Shown in pieces: positions 50,023-59,647 of a stretch of 64,000 nt of DNA; the stretch's first letter is position 1; every line of letters starts with the position of its first letter. Origin of the DNA: HGM04593 sp045660825 (lineage in GTDB: Bacteria > Bacteroidota > Bacteroidia > Bacteroidales > Bacteroidaceae). Both the position numbers and the translations under genes were made by a program. The stretch spans positions 1 through 64,000 of the forward strand of contig JAZREN010000053.1 of assembly GCA_045660825.1 (NCBI GenBank). Reading direction: 5' to 3'. Under the pieces are notes generated by a model. It made no database searches. It was not told the origin of the DNA and was given only the letters and a program-made list of their open reading frames with translations.

Positions 50023-53000
50023 ATGAAAAAGAAATTTCCTGTATATAATCAGCTTAATTTACCTCAGATTAACAAAGAGGTGCTGAATGAGTGGGAGAAA
50101 GAAGATTTGTTCTCTAAAAGTATGACGGAACGCGAAGGCGCTCCTTCGTTCGTGTTCTTTGAGGGACCACCATCGGCTAACGGTATGCCGGGTATCCATC
50201 ACGTGATGGCACGTAGCATCAAGGATACTTTCTGCCGTTTCAAGACAATGAAGGGCTTCCAGGTGAAGCGTAAGGCCGGTTGGGATACACACGGTCTGCC
50301 GGTGGAACTTGGTGTGGAGAAGAAACTGAACATTACAAAGGAGGATATCGGCAAGAAAATTTCAGTTGATGACTATAACCGCAATTGTCGCGAGGAAGTG
50401 ATGAAGTACACCCGTGAGTGGACCGACCTTACCCGCAAGATGGGTTACTGGGTTGACCTTGAGAATCCATATATCACATACGAGAACAGCTACATTGAGT
50501 CTTTGTGGTGGTTGCTCAAGCAACTCTACAACAAGGACTTGCTGTACAAAGGCTATACAATCCAGCCATATTCGCCTGCTGCAGGTACTGGCTTGAGTTC
50601 GCACGAGCTTAACCAGCCCGGTTGCTACCGTGACGTCAAGGATACGACAGCAGTTGCGCAGTTCCGTATGCTTGATCCTAAACCCGAGATGACAGCATGG
50701 GGTACACCATATTTCATCGCATGGACAACAACTCCATGGACATTGCCATCAAACACTGCGCTTTGCGTAGGTCCAAAGATTGACTACGTTGCGGTGCAGA
50801 CATACAATGCATACAATGCTCAGCCTGTGACATTGGTGCTTGCAAAGGCGCTTTTGGCAGCGCACTTCAACCCTGCCGGTGCTGAAATGCCGCTCGAAGA
50901 GTACAAGGCGGGTGACAAGATTGTTCCTTACAAGGTGATTGCCGAGTACAAGGGTAGTGACCTCGTAGGTATGCACTATGCACAGTTGTTCCCATGGGTG
51001 AAACCTGTGAAGAAAGAGGGTGAGAATGTCGTTGATGCATCGGCCGAGGCTTTCCGCGTTATCCCCGGTGACTATGTTACTACTGAGGACGGTACAGGTA
51101 TCGTTCATATTGCTCCTACATTCGGTGCCGACGATGCTTTCGTGGCAAAGGCTGCGGGCATCCCTTCGCTTTTCATGATTAACAAGAAGGGTGAGACACG
51201 CCCAATGGTTGACTTCACCGGTAAGTTCTGGGCAATCGATGAACTTGACGATGATTTCGTTGCAAATTTTGTAAATGTTGAAGAGTATGCAAAATTCGCT
51301 GCGGCTTATGTGAAGAATGCATACGATCCACAATATGCTGTTGACGGCCGTTACGACGAGAAGGCTGCGGCAAAAGCCGAGACTCTTGACGTTGCGCTCT
51401 GTATGGTTCTCAAGCAGGCCGGTTTGGCATTCAAGATTGAGAAGCACGTACACAACTATCCACACTGTTGGCGTACCGACAAGCCCGTGCTTTACTATCC
51501 GCTCGACAGCTGGTTTGTGCGTGCATCGCAGATTAAGGAGCGCATGAGCGAGCTCAACAAGACCATTACATGGAAACCTGAGTCTACAGGTACAGGACGT
51601 TTTGGCAAGTGGCTTGAAAACCTTAACGATTGGAACTTGAGCCGTAGCCGTTACTGGGGTACTCCGTTGCCAATCTGGACAAGTGAGGATGGCGAGGCTA
51701 TCTGCATCGGTTCGGTTGCAGAACTCTATGACGAGATTGAGAAGGCTGTTGCTGCCGGTGTGATGGCAAGCAACCCATACAAAGATAAAGGTTTTGTGCC
51801 TGGTGACTACAGCAAGGCAAACTATGACAAGATCGATCTTCACCGCCCATATGTTGATGATATCAAGCTTGTTTCTTCAACAGGCAAGGTGATGACACGC
51901 GAACTTGACCTCATTGACGTTTGGTTCGACTCTGGTGCCATGCCATATGCACAGATTCACTATCCATTCGAGAATAAGGAAATCCTTGATAACCGTTCGG
52001 TATATCCTGCTGATTTCATTGCCGAGGGTGTTGACCAGACACGTGGATGGTTCTATACCTTGCATGCAATTGCGACAATGGTGTTCGACAGCGTGGCATA
52101 TAAGACTGTGATTTCAAATGGTCTTGTGCTCGACAAGAACGGCGACAAGATGTCAAAGCGTCTTGGCAATGCTGTGGATCCTTTCGATACTATTGAGAAC
52201 TATGGTAGCGACGCGTTGCGTTGGTACATGATTACCAACTCGGCTCCATGGGACAACCTGCGTTTCAACGAGGAGGGTGTGAAGGAGGTTACACGTTCGT
52301 TCTTCGGTAAACTTTACCAGACATACAGCTTCTTTACGATGTATGCCAATGTTGACGGCTTTACATATGCCGAGCCCGATGTTCCGCTTGCAGAGCGTCC
52401 CGAGCTTGACCGTTGGATATTGTCGGCTTTGAATACTCTTGTAAAGAATGTCAACAACTGCTTGAACGACTATGAACCGACAAAGGCCGGTCGTCTGATA
52501 CAGGACTTTGTAATTGATAACGTAAGTAACTGGTTTGTACGTTTGAGCCGCAAACGTTTCTGGGGTTCAGAACAGAGCACGGACAAGTTGTCGGCATACC
52601 AGACTCTATATACCTGTCTTGAGACTGTTGCGCGTCTTATGGCGCCTATCGCTCCATTCTACGCAGAGCGTCTCTATCAGGACTTGACATCGGTTACAGG
52701 TCGTGGCGATGCTGCATCGGTTCACCTAGCCAAGTTCCCCGAGTGTGACGAGCAGAGCGTGGATACCGAGCTTGAGTACCGCATGGTGTTGGCACAGCAA
52801 ATATCTTCAATGGTGCTTGCACTCCGCAAGAAGGAGGCGCTTATCGTGCGCCAGCCATTGCAGAAGATTGCAATCCCCGCTGCAGATGAGGTTATGAAAT
52901 CACGTATTGAGGCCGTCAAGCAACTCATACTCAACGAGGTTAATGTTAAGGAACTTGTTTTTGTTGAGGGTGATGGAATCCTTGTGAAGAAAATCAAGTG

Positions 53001-53505
53001 TAATTTCCGTACACTCGGCAAGAAATTCGGTAAGCTCATGAAGAGTGTGAACGAGGCTGTCATCAACATGACTCAGGAGCAGATAGCAGAACTTGAGAGG
53101 AACGGCAACATAACCTTGATGGTTGAGGGTGTTGACGCGCTCATAGAACTTGCCGATGTTGAAATCTTTAGCGAGGATGTGCCGGGCTGGACTGTTGCCA
53201 ACGAGGGTGCCTTGACTGTTGCGCTCGATGTTGAGGTAACAGATGACTTGCGCTGCGAAGGTGTTGCACGTGAGATTGTGAAGAAGATTCAGGCAATGCG
53301 TAAGGATAGCGGTTTCGATATCGTTGACCGCATTGTGGTTGAGATAGAACACAACGAGGCTACAGACGCTGCAATAGAGCAGTTCAATGGCTATATCTGC
53401 AACCAGGTGCTTGCCGATGAACTAAAGATAAGCGATAGCGTAGACAGTGATAGTGTTGTGGAACTTGACAATGCTGCAGTGAAACTGTCAGTGAGAAAAC
53501 TTTGA
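50023..53505 (+). CDS. ileS: Isoleucyl-tRNA synthetase
   Basis: Class I synthetase of 1160 residues, the long eukaryote-like type usual in Bacteroidetes. HIGH-type signature GIHH near residue 57 (PPSANGMPGIHHVMARS), a CP1 editing domain (about 200-430) with TPWTLPSNTALCV, the KMSKR loop at 709-713 (DKMSKRLGN) and a long C-terminal anticodon-binding part. Type 2 IleRS enzymes are often naturally mupirocin-resistant; this cannot be settled from sequence alone. It is followed at 40 bp by the DksA-like gene. Confidence 0.96.
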   Translation: MKKKFPVYNQLNLPQINKEVLNEWEKEDLFSKSMTEREGAPSFVFFEGPPSANGMPGIHHVMARSIKDTFCRFKTMKGFQVKRKAGWDTHGLPVELGVEKKLNITKEDIGKKISVDDYNRNCREEVMKYTREWTDLTRKMGYWVDLENPYITYENSYIESLWWLLKQLYNKDLLYKGYTIQPYSPAAGTGLSSHELNQPGCYRDVKDTTAVAQFRMLDPKPEMTAWGTPYFIAWTTTPWTLPSNTALCVGPKIDYVAVQTYNAYNAQPVTLVLAKALLAAHFNPAGAEMPLEEYKAGDKIVPYKVIAEYKGSDLVGMHYAQLFPWVKPVKKEGENVVDASAEAFRVIPGDYVTTEDGTGIVHIAPTFGADDAFVAKAAGIPSLFMINKKGETRPMVDFTGKFWAIDELDDDFVANFVNVEEYAKFAAAYVKNAYDPQYAVDGRYDEKAAAKAETLDVALCMVLKQAGLAFKIEKHVHNYPHCWRTDKPVLYYPLDSWFVRASQIKERMSELNKTITWKPESTGTGRFGKWLENLNDWNLSRSRYWGTPLPIWTSEDGEAICIGSVAELYDEIEKAVAAGVMASNPYKDKGFVPGDYSKANYDKIDLHRPYVDDIKLVSSTGKVMTRELDLIDVWFDSGAMPYAQIHYPFENKEILDNRSVYPADFIAEGVDQTRGWFYTLHAIATMVFDSVAYKTVISNGLVLDKNGDKMSKRLGNAVDPFDTIENYGSDALRWYMITNSAPWDNLRFNEEGVKEVTRSFFGKLYQTYSFFTMYANVDGFTYAEPDVPLAERPELDRWILSALNTLVKNVNNCLNDYEPTKAGRLIQDFVIDNVSNWFVRLSRKRFWGSEQSTDKLSAYQTLYTCLETVARLMAPIAPFYAERLYQDLTSVTGRGDAASVHLAKFPECDEQSVDTELEYRMVLAQQISSMVLALRKKEALIVRQPLQKIAIPAADEVMKSRIEAVKQLILNEVNVKELVFVEGDGILVKKIKCNFRTLGKKFGKLMKSVNEAVINMTQEQIAELERNGNITLMVEGVDALIELADVEIFSEDVPGWTVANEGALTVALDVEVTDDLRCEGVAREIVKKIQAMRKDSGFDIVDRIVVEIEHNEATDAAIEQFNGYICNQVLADELKISDSVDSDSVVELDNAAVKLSVRKL

Positions 53506-53545
53506 AAAAAAATTATATACTAACCATAATAATTGATTGAGAGAC

Positions 53546-53920
53546 ATGTCAGAAAAAGTTCGTTATTCAGATGCTGAATTGGAAGAATTCCGCGCTGTCA
53601 TTTTGCAGAAGTTGGAACTTGCAAAGAGAGATTATGACCAGATAATGAGAGCCTTGCGTCACGAGGATTCAAATGATGTTGCCGATACATCGCCAACATA
53701 CAAGGGGCTCGAGGATGGCAGTGATGCTGCATATTTGGAAGAACAGATGCAGATTGCCAGTCGTCAGGCCAAGTTCATTCAGGGCTTGCAGGCTGCGCTC
53801 ATACGTATTGAGAACAAGACTTATGGTATATGCCGCGAAACCGGCAAGCTGATTTCAAAGGAGAGGTTGATGGCTGTGCCACATGCGACTCTCAGCATCG
53901 AAGCAAAGAAAAATAGATGA
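53546..53920 (+). CDS. DksA/TraR-like protein lacking most zinc ligands
   Basis: A 124-residue protein with an N-terminal coiled coil (about 5-85) and a short C-terminal globular part that matches the DksA zinc-finger region: YGICRETGKLISKERLMAVPHATLS. Of the four Cys in canonical DksA only one remains (CRET), so it should not bind zinc in the normal way. The acidic tip DVADTSPTYKG keeps Asp residues where DksA contacts RNA polymerase. It may modulate transcription with or without ppGpp. The start at 53546 is the first ATG. lspA follows 7 bp later. Confidence 0.85.
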   Translation: MSEKVRYSDAELEEFRAVILQKLELAKRDYDQIMRALRHEDSNDVADTSPTYKGLEDGSDAAYLEEQMQIASRQAKFIQGLQAALIRIENKTYGICRETGKLISKERLMAVPHATLSIEAKKNR

Positions 53921-53927
53921 TAGGTTT

Positions 53928-54530
53928 ATGATAGCAGAGTCTAAAAGACGTTGCTGTTTAATTTGGGGCTCGGTTTTACTTGCAATCCTTGTCGATCAGG
54001 TGATAAAGATTGCAGTAAAGACGAGCATGCCTTTAGGCGGTGGCTTTTCTGTTTTTGGCGATTGGTTCCAGATACGTTTCATTGAGAACAATGGAATGGC
54101 GTTTGGTATGGAACTGTTCAATAAACTGTTCCTGACGGGCTTTAGAATAGTTGCTGTCGCTTTCCTTGTGTATGTGCTTGTCAAACTTATTAAGAACAAG
54201 GAATATCCTTTTGGTTTCGTCCTGGCTGTTGCGATGATTCTGGCCGGTGCTGTCGGCAATATAATCGACTGCTTGTTCTATGGCGAGATTTTCTCTTCAA
54301 GTTATGGTCAGATTGCGCAGTTCGTGCCTTGGGGCGAAGGCTATGCCTCTTTTATGGAGGGAAGAGTGGTGGACATGTTCTATTTCCCGCTTTTTACATG
54401 GCCGGGTTGGATGCCGCTTGTGGGGGGAGATATCTTTTTTGCTCCGGTATTCAATTTTGCCGATGTCTGCATAAGTTGCAGTGTTATCGCTATCTTCATA
54501 TGGTATAGAAAGATTGTCTTCAGTAAATAA
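53928..54530 (+). CDS. lspA: Lipoprotein signal peptidase (signal peptidase II)
   Basis: Inner-membrane aspartyl protease that cleaves the signal peptide of lipoproteins after lipid attachment. The 200-residue protein has four hydrophobic helices. Catalytic Asp114 (GNIIDCLFYG) and Asp179 (FNFADVCI) are present, along with the conserved FIENNGMAFG. It is longer than the E. coli enzyme (164), mainly by a loop between the two Asp regions, common in Bacteroidetes. I chose ATG at 53928; a longer frame would overlap the DksA-like gene. Many lipoproteins in this window (10461, 20759, 39617, 54540, 56459) are its likely clients. Confidence 0.93.
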   Translation: MIAESKRRCCLIWGSVLLAILVDQVIKIAVKTSMPLGGGFSVFGDWFQIRFIENNGMAFGMELFNKLFLTGFRIVAVAFLVYVLVKLIKNKEYPFGFVLAVAMILAGAVGNIIDCLFYGEIFSSSYGQIAQFVPWGEGYASFMEGRVVDMFYFPLFTWPGWMPLVGGDIFFAPVFNFADVCISCSVIAIFIWYRKIVFSK

Positions 54531-54539
54531 TCTCTTTAT

Positions 54540-55337
54540 ATGTCCCGACGCGCAAAGAATATCTTCTTGCTTCTGCTTCTTGTACTTGTAGCCTCGTGTA
54601 AGGTGAAGGCTCCAGAAGATGTGCTTCCGCCCGAAAAAATGGAAGCTGTCCTTTATGACTATCATCTTGCGCAGTCTATGATGACGACATTGGCTTCTGT
54701 TGATTATAAGGAGAAACTGATGTATACTTATATCTATGACAAGCACGGTGTCAGCAAGGAGGTTTTTGACTCGTCGCTTGTGTGGTACAACCGTTATCCT
54801 AAACACATTGAAAGAATATATGCCAATATTGAGGCGCGCTTGAATGAGGAGGTAGACGCTTTGGCTGCTGCGAAGGTTGCGATGGAAGAGGGCGTTGATT
54901 TGACAAATGTTGATTTCTCTTCTCCTGTAGCAGAGCTATGGACATCGCTTCCGGTGAGGTTGCTTACTGCTACACCGCTTGGCAACAGGGTGAGTTTTTC
55001 CTTTGATGCGCCCAAAGATTCTTCTTTTATAGAGGGTGACAGCCTTGTATTTTCGTTCAACACTTTCTTCTTGTCGGCGCGTAAAGATAGTGTGAGACAG
55101 AAGGCCTATGCTTCAATAGCTATTGAGTATGGTAATGGTTTGTGCTATTACGGCGGTGTTGATATTGATGAGGACGGACATTTCTCTGTCTCGGCCCCAA
55201 GGGAATATAGGAGTTGTCTGAAATCAATGTCGGGTTATATCTTTTATTTTGACAATGATACTGAGTGTGAATCAAAAGCGCTCTTCGGTGATCTCTCTGT
55301 CAAAAGATTACGCTCGGTGCAGAATGTAAAACAGTAG
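54540..55337 (+). CDS. DUF4296 lipoprotein
   Basis: A 265-residue lipoprotein with signal MSRRAKNIFLLLLLVLVASC (lipobox VASC). The DUF4296 domain covers about 25-115 (PPEKMEAVLYDYHLAQSM, SSLVWYNRYPKHIERIY). The second half is beta-rich and not recognised. It starts 9 bp after lspA, an order found throughout Bacteroidales, so it is likely part of a lipoprotein or envelope function. Function unknown. Confidence 0.88.
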   Translation: MSRRAKNIFLLLLLVLVASCKVKAPEDVLPPEKMEAVLYDYHLAQSMMTTLASVDYKEKLMYTYIYDKHGVSKEVFDSSLVWYNRYPKHIERIYANIEARLNEEVDALAAAKVAMEEGVDLTNVDFSSPVAELWTSLPVRLLTATPLGNRVSFSFDAPKDSSFIEGDSLVFSFNTFFLSARKDSVRQKAYASIAIEYGNGLCYYGGVDIDEDGHFSVSAPREYRSCLKSMSGYIFYFDNDTECESKALFGDLSVKRLRSVQNVKQ

Positions 55338-55361
55338 GTTCTTTTTTTAGCAGTCTGTGAA

Positions 55362-55568
55362 GTGACGAAACCGGTGTTGTATTTGGCCCGTAAACTACAT
55401 TTGCCGTCGGGCGAGGTGTTTGAAAGGCAGGTGGTGACTGTCCGTGACGGAGTAGTGCTCGAATGGTGTCCGTTCGCGGCTGAGTATGAATCGATGCTCC
55501 TTGTCGAAGAGTTGTATGCCGGTAAGTGCTCTGATGGAGTGTTGAGACTCGAAAAGTATATCCTTTAA
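55362..55568 (+). CDS. Small conserved-looking hypothetical protein
   Basis: A 68-residue frame opened by GTG 24 bp after the DUF4296 gene. The product MTKPVLYLARKLHLPSGEVF... has an ordered pattern of short beta strands (VLYLARKLHL, RQVVTVRDGVVLEWCPF) like the N-terminal strand bundle of amidohydrolases, but no catalytic domain follows. Its end overlaps the end of the convergent methyltransferase gene by 4 bp. Codon use fits the neighbours. I do not assign a function. Confidence 0.6.
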   Translation: MTKPVLYLARKLHLPSGEVFERQVVTVRDGVVLEWCPFAAEYESMLLVEELYAGKCSDGVLRLEKYIL

Positions 55569-56320
55569 CTCCTACGACGGAATTCGCTGCAGATGATGGC
55601 TGTTGCAACCGATACATTGAGTGATTCCGATGTCTCGCGCCCGGCCGGGTAGTTGGGGATGAGGAGTCTTTCGGTCACATGCTTGCTGCATTCCTTGCTT
55701 ATGCCGTTTCCTTCGTTGCCCATAATTATCAGGCCGGTGGGCTTAAGTTCTTTTTTGTAGATGTTGTCGCCGTCAAGGAATGTTCCATATATTGCTGTAT
55801 TATCCTTTATTGATGCAATGAATGCAGGTAGGTCAACATAATGTACTTTCACGCGTCCAATAGCTCCCATTGTTGCCTGCACTGTCTTGGGATTGTAGAT
55901 GTCGGCTGTTCCAATGGAGCAATATATGTTTTCGATACCGAACCAATCGGCTATGCGCACGATGGTTCCCAGATTTCCGGGGTCCTGTACGTTGTCGAGG
56001 GCAAGACATAGCTCGCGCTTAGGCGCCGATGGGTCCATGGTGTGCTGTGGTTGATGGAATATACCCATCATTCCTTGCGGCGTCTGCTGGAAACTGATGC
56101 GTTTCATCTCTTCGTTGCTCACCTCGATGACTTCTGTGTCGGGGTGTACGTCATGTTGTTGTAGCCATTCTGTGGTGGCAATCAACTTTTCGGCCTTGAG
56201 TCCTGCTGCCAAAAGGTCGAGAACTGTTTTTCCGCCTTCGGCAACGAAAAGACCGCTTTCTTTTCTCTGTTTTTTGTTTTCGAGTGATGAAATACGCTTC
56301 TGGAGTGCTTTGCTCAACAT
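55565..56320 (-). CDS. TrmH/SpoU-family RNA 2'-O-methyltransferase
   Basis: A 251-residue enzyme with an N-terminal substrate-binding domain (LFVAEGGKTVLDLLAAG) and a SPOUT knot domain with the three motifs LALDNVQDPGNLGTIVR, LIIMGNEGNGIS and IPNYPAGRETSESLNVSVA. It methylates a ribose in 23S rRNA or tRNA; the target nucleotide is not readable. Divergent from tamL, with -7 boxes in both directions. Its stop overlaps the convergent small ORF, with no terminator between. Confidence 0.92.
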   Translation of the reverse strand: MLSKALQKRISSLENKKQRKESGLFVAEGGKTVLDLLAAGLKAEKLIATTEWLQQHDVHPDTEVIEVSNEEMKRISFQQTPQGMMGIFHQPQHTMDPSAPKRELCLALDNVQDPGNLGTIVRIADWFGIENIYCSIGTADIYNPKTVQATMGAIGRVKVHYVDLPAFIASIKDNTAIYGTFLDGDNIYKKELKPTGLIIMGNEGNGISKECSKHVTERLLIPNYPAGRETSESLNVSVATAIICSEFRRRS

Positions 56321-56351
56321 TTTTTTTGCTTTTGCATGTATTAAAGTGGTG

Positions 56352-56390
56352 CAAATCTACCTTAAATCTTTCAAGTTTTTACTATATTTG
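56352..56390. promoter_or_regulatory. Divergent -7 elements for the methyltransferase and tamL
   Basis: TAGATTTG on the minus strand (56359-56352) faces the methyltransferase; TATATTTG on the plus strand (56383-56390) faces tamL. Both match TAnnTTTG. The two promoters are back to back within 40 bp. Confidence 0.6.
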
Positions 56391-56458
56391 TACAATTATT
56401 TTCATTATAATACCAATATTAGGGGCGGATAGCTTCAGCAATCTTTTTTTTGAGTGTA

Positions 56459-58765
56459 ATGGCGTTGTTGAGAAACATAGTATTTGCGCTTTTAGGCGCG
56501 CTTCTGTTGTTCTCGTGCTCGGTGAAAAAATTTATTCCCGAGGGCGGGTATCTGCTCAATGATGTACACATTGTTTCAAACACAAATACCGAGAATGCAA
56601 AGAAAGCTACCAAATACATAAGGCAGAAACCCAATGCAAAGTGGTTCAGCCTAGTGAAGGTGCCCATGTATACCTATTCGCTCTCGGGGCTCGACTCTAC
56701 AAAATGGGTCAACCGTGTACTTCGCCGTCTTGGCGAAAAGCCTGTGGTATACAGTCACAAACTAGCCGAAGCTACACGATATAATATCCAGCAGATGCTT
56801 TTGAACGATGGTTATCTTCATGCACGTGTCGACTTGGAAACACTTGTGAATGAGGAAAAACGCCGTGCCAAAGTGACATATTATCTGCATGAAAAGGAGA
56901 GGTATTACATCTCGGAACTTGAGATGGTGTGCGAAGACACCACTTTGGCAAGGCTGATTATGGCCGATTCGGCTTTGTCAAATGTGAAAGCCGGTATGCC
57001 GTTCAACGTAGATGGAATGGAGATGGAGCGTCGCCGTGTGGCTGCTCTGTTAAGGAATAACGGATATTACCGTTTCCAGAAGGAGCACATCACATATGCA
57101 GCCGACACTGCTCATCACTCAAACTTGGTGAGGCTGACAATGAATGTTGCAGGTTACTCACCGGCTGCAAATGTCGAACCAACCAATCACAAGGCCTATC
57201 GCATTGGTAAGATTTATTATGTTGCCAATGCCGGCTTGCATATTGATGATGCAACGCTTGAGTTGTGCGATACAATCGAGTATGGCGATTACTCGGTACT
57301 GTACAATGAATCGCCGGTAGTGCGTACAAAGAAACTGCTGGAGAATACCTACATTGCTCCAGGTGAACTATATTCGCAGGATAACGTTGACAAGACATAT
57401 AGCGCTTTCTCTCAGCTCTCGGCATTGAAATATACGACGGTGAGAATGCAGGAACGTCCTGACACAGCTTTGCTCGATTGTTACATAATGTACGAGAAGA
57501 GCAAGAGATGTACCGTAGGTTTTGACCTTGATGGAACGAACACTGCCGGTAATTTCGGTGCATTGGCTTCTGTTACCCTCTCGGACAAGAACCTGTTCAA
57601 GGGTTCCGAGCAACTTGCCTTGAGACTTTTTGCGGCCTACGAGGCTGTGTCGGACCTTCGTGGTTACAACGGCAACAAGTTCTTTGAGTATGGTGCTGAA
57701 CTGAGCCTTCGTTTTCAGGGTGGTGTAATATCTACATTGGTGCCTGCCGACCAGAGAAAACTTGTCTCATCTTCGCTCTTCTCTCTTAAGTACAATTCTC
57801 AGGATCGCCCCGAGTTCAATCGTAGACTCATTTCGGGAACATGGAGTTATATGTGGAGCCGCAAGAAAGAGACAAGGCATAAACTTGATGTGCTCGACCT
57901 GAACTACATATATGTGCCTTGGATTGCCGAGACTTTCAAGAAGGAGTATCTTGATAGTATATCGAACCGAAACTCGATTCTCAAGTATAACTACGAGAAT
58001 CTGCTTATAACAAAATTGGGATATACATATTCCTATAACTCGTCACTCAACGACGCCAACCGTTTCAAGCGTGCTGTCTACTCGTTGAGGGCTAATGTGG
58101 AGTGTTCGGGTAATGTGCTTTATGGTGTTAATTCAATCTTCAATAGCAAGAAGAATGAAGACGGCCAGTATACTTTCATGAATATTGCCTATGCCCAGTA
58201 TGTAAAAGGTGATTTTGATTTTACCACGCACATCAAGATGGACGACAGGAACTCGATGGTCATGCATTTTGGATTCGGTATTGCCTATCCATATGGCAAC
58301 TCACGTATCCTGCCTTTTGAGAAGCGTTATTTCTCGGGTGGCGCAAACGGTATGCGTGGATGGACTGTGCGCACTCTTGGTCCTGGTAGTTACAGGAATA
58401 GCAACAGGAATATCGATTTTATAAACCAGTCTGGTGACATCAAGCTTGATATGAGCATTGAATACCGTTCGCGTCTGTTTATGATGGTGCATTCGGCAGT
58501 GTTTATTGATGCCGGAAATATATGGACTATCCGCAATTACGAGGAGCAACCGGGTGGACAGTTCAAGTTTACTACATTTTATAAAGATATAGCAATGTCC
58601 TATGGTCTTGGATTGAGATTGGATTTCGATATGTTCGTCTTCCGTCTTGATGCTGCTATGAAGGCCATTAACCCTGCTTACAGCGGAAAAGAGAAGTTCC
58701 CGATCATTAGTCCGAATTTCAACCGCGACTTCGCCTTGCATTTTGCAATTGGCTATCCCTTCTGA
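56459..58765 (+). CDS. tamL: TamL-type Omp85 lipoprotein (POTRA domains plus outer-membrane barrel)
   Basis: A 768-residue outer-membrane assembly protein. Signal MALLRNIVFALLGALLLFSC with lipobox LFSC, so it is a lipidated TamA-like protein, the form known as TamL in Bacteroidetes. POTRA-like repeats span about 25-370; the barrel follows with the Omp85 motif FFSGGANGMRGWTVRTLGPG near residue 630, and ends FAIGYPF with a terminal aromatic. It works with TamB to insert barrels or move lipids; tamB is not adjacent here. I chose the ATG at 56459; a TTG three codons upstream is the alternative. Confidence 0.9.
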   Translation: MALLRNIVFALLGALLLFSCSVKKFIPEGGYLLNDVHIVSNTNTENAKKATKYIRQKPNAKWFSLVKVPMYTYSLSGLDSTKWVNRVLRRLGEKPVVYSHKLAEATRYNIQQMLLNDGYLHARVDLETLVNEEKRRAKVTYYLHEKERYYISELEMVCEDTTLARLIMADSALSNVKAGMPFNVDGMEMERRRVAALLRNNGYYRFQKEHITYAADTAHHSNLVRLTMNVAGYSPAANVEPTNHKAYRIGKIYYVANAGLHIDDATLELCDTIEYGDYSVLYNESPVVRTKKLLENTYIAPGELYSQDNVDKTYSAFSQLSALKYTTVRMQERPDTALLDCYIMYEKSKRCTVGFDLDGTNTAGNFGALASVTLSDKNLFKGSEQLALRLFAAYEAVSDLRGYNGNKFFEYGAELSLRFQGGVISTLVPADQRKLVSSSLFSLKYNSQDRPEFNRRLISGTWSYMWSRKKETRHKLDVLDLNYIYVPWIAETFKKEYLDSISNRNSILKYNYENLLITKLGYTYSYNSSLNDANRFKRAVYSLRANVECSGNVLYGVNSIFNSKKNEDGQYTFMNIAYAQYVKGDFDFTTHIKMDDRNSMVMHFGFGIAYPYGNSRILPFEKRYFSGGANGMRGWTVRTLGPGSYRNSNRNIDFINQSGDIKLDMSIEYRSRLFMMVHSAVFIDAGNIWTIRNYEEQPGGQFKFTTFYKDIAMSYGLGLRLDFDMFVFRLDAAMKAINPAYSGKEKFPIISPNFNRDFALHFAIGYPF

Positions 58766-58785
58766 TTTTTTTTGGAAGGTTTGTT

Positions 58786-59613
58786 ATGAAAGAAGAAAAA
58801 ATAGATATAATGGAGATTCGATTTATGAGTATCGGCAGCGGCAGCTGCGGAAATTGTTACTACCTCGGGGTGGGTGACTATGGTATTCTCATAGATGCCG
58901 GAATACCGTCAAAGACCATAAGAATGGCTTTGAAAAAGGAAGGAATAGCTTTTGAAAGCATATGTGCCGTTTTTGTTACGCACGACCATGCCGACCATAT
59001 CAAGTCGGTGGGTGTAATATCGTCAAAGGCGAATATTCCTGTTTATGCTACCCGAGAGGTGCATAAGGGCATCACACAGAACTATTGCGTTTCAAAACCG
59101 ATAGACCCTTCGTATGTGAGGTATATACAGAAAGAGGAACCGCTCACTTTGAGGGATTTTGTCATCACTCCTTTTGAGGTGCCACACGACGGCAGTGACA
59201 ATGTAGGCTATTTTATTGAGGTGGGTGACAAGAAATTCTGTATTGCAACCGATTTGGGTGAGATTACCCCCAACGCCTCCTTTTACATTGACCAGGCAAA
59301 CTATCTTGTCATTGAGTCGAACTATGAGGAGCAGATGTTGGCAATGGGACGTTACCCTGAGTTCCTGAAGGTACGTGTATCTGGGCCAAGAGGTCACATG
59401 AGTAATCAGGCTACAGCCAAATATCTTGCGTCGCACTTCAATGAGTATCTCAAGCATATCTGGCTTTGTCACCTGAGCGAGGAGAATAATCATCCCGAAC
59501 TTGCATACAAGGCTGTGACCATGGAATTCGGTGACTATGGTATCATTGCAGGAAAGGATGTGCAGCTGGTGGTGCTCAAGCGAGCTACACCATCGCAACT
59601 TTACCGTTTGTAA
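58786..59613 (+). CDS. Metallo-beta-lactamase-fold hydrolase (YycJ/WalJ-like)
   Basis: A 275-residue MBL-fold protein. It has SIGSGSCGNCYYL at the start, the metal motif HDHADH (66-71), a later His region (VPHDGSDNVGYFI), ATDLGEI and GHMSNQ, with a C-terminal His in LCHLSEENNHPE. The YycJ/WalJ group has 5'-phospho-dependent exonuclease activity and takes part in mismatch repair in Gram-positives. An alternative start is Met9 (MEIRFMSIGSGSCGN). It lies 20 bp after tamL and 34 bp before tyrS. Confidence 0.88.
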   Translation: MKEEKIDIMEIRFMSIGSGSCGNCYYLGVGDYGILIDAGIPSKTIRMALKKEGIAFESICAVFVTHDHADHIKSVGVISSKANIPVYATREVHKGITQNYCVSKPIDPSYVRYIQKEEPLTLRDFVITPFEVPHDGSDNVGYFIEVGDKKFCIATDLGEITPNASFYIDQANYLVIESNYEEQMLAMGRYPEFLKVRVSGPRGHMSNQATAKYLASHFNEYLKHIWLCHLSEENNHPELAYKAVTMEFGDYGIIAGKDVQLVVLKRATPSQLYRL

Positions 59614-59647
59614 AAAGGAAGAAAAGTATCAATAAAAATATAAGACT

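Noticed and set aside
50749..51843. 364-codon open frame antisense to ileS
   Set aside because: It lies wholly inside the ileS coding region; its product is rich in Cys, His and Leu without domain signs, as expected from the reverse of a well-conserved gene. The same holds for long antisense frames at 4236-4955, 25168-25941, 29408-30271 and 15794-16351.
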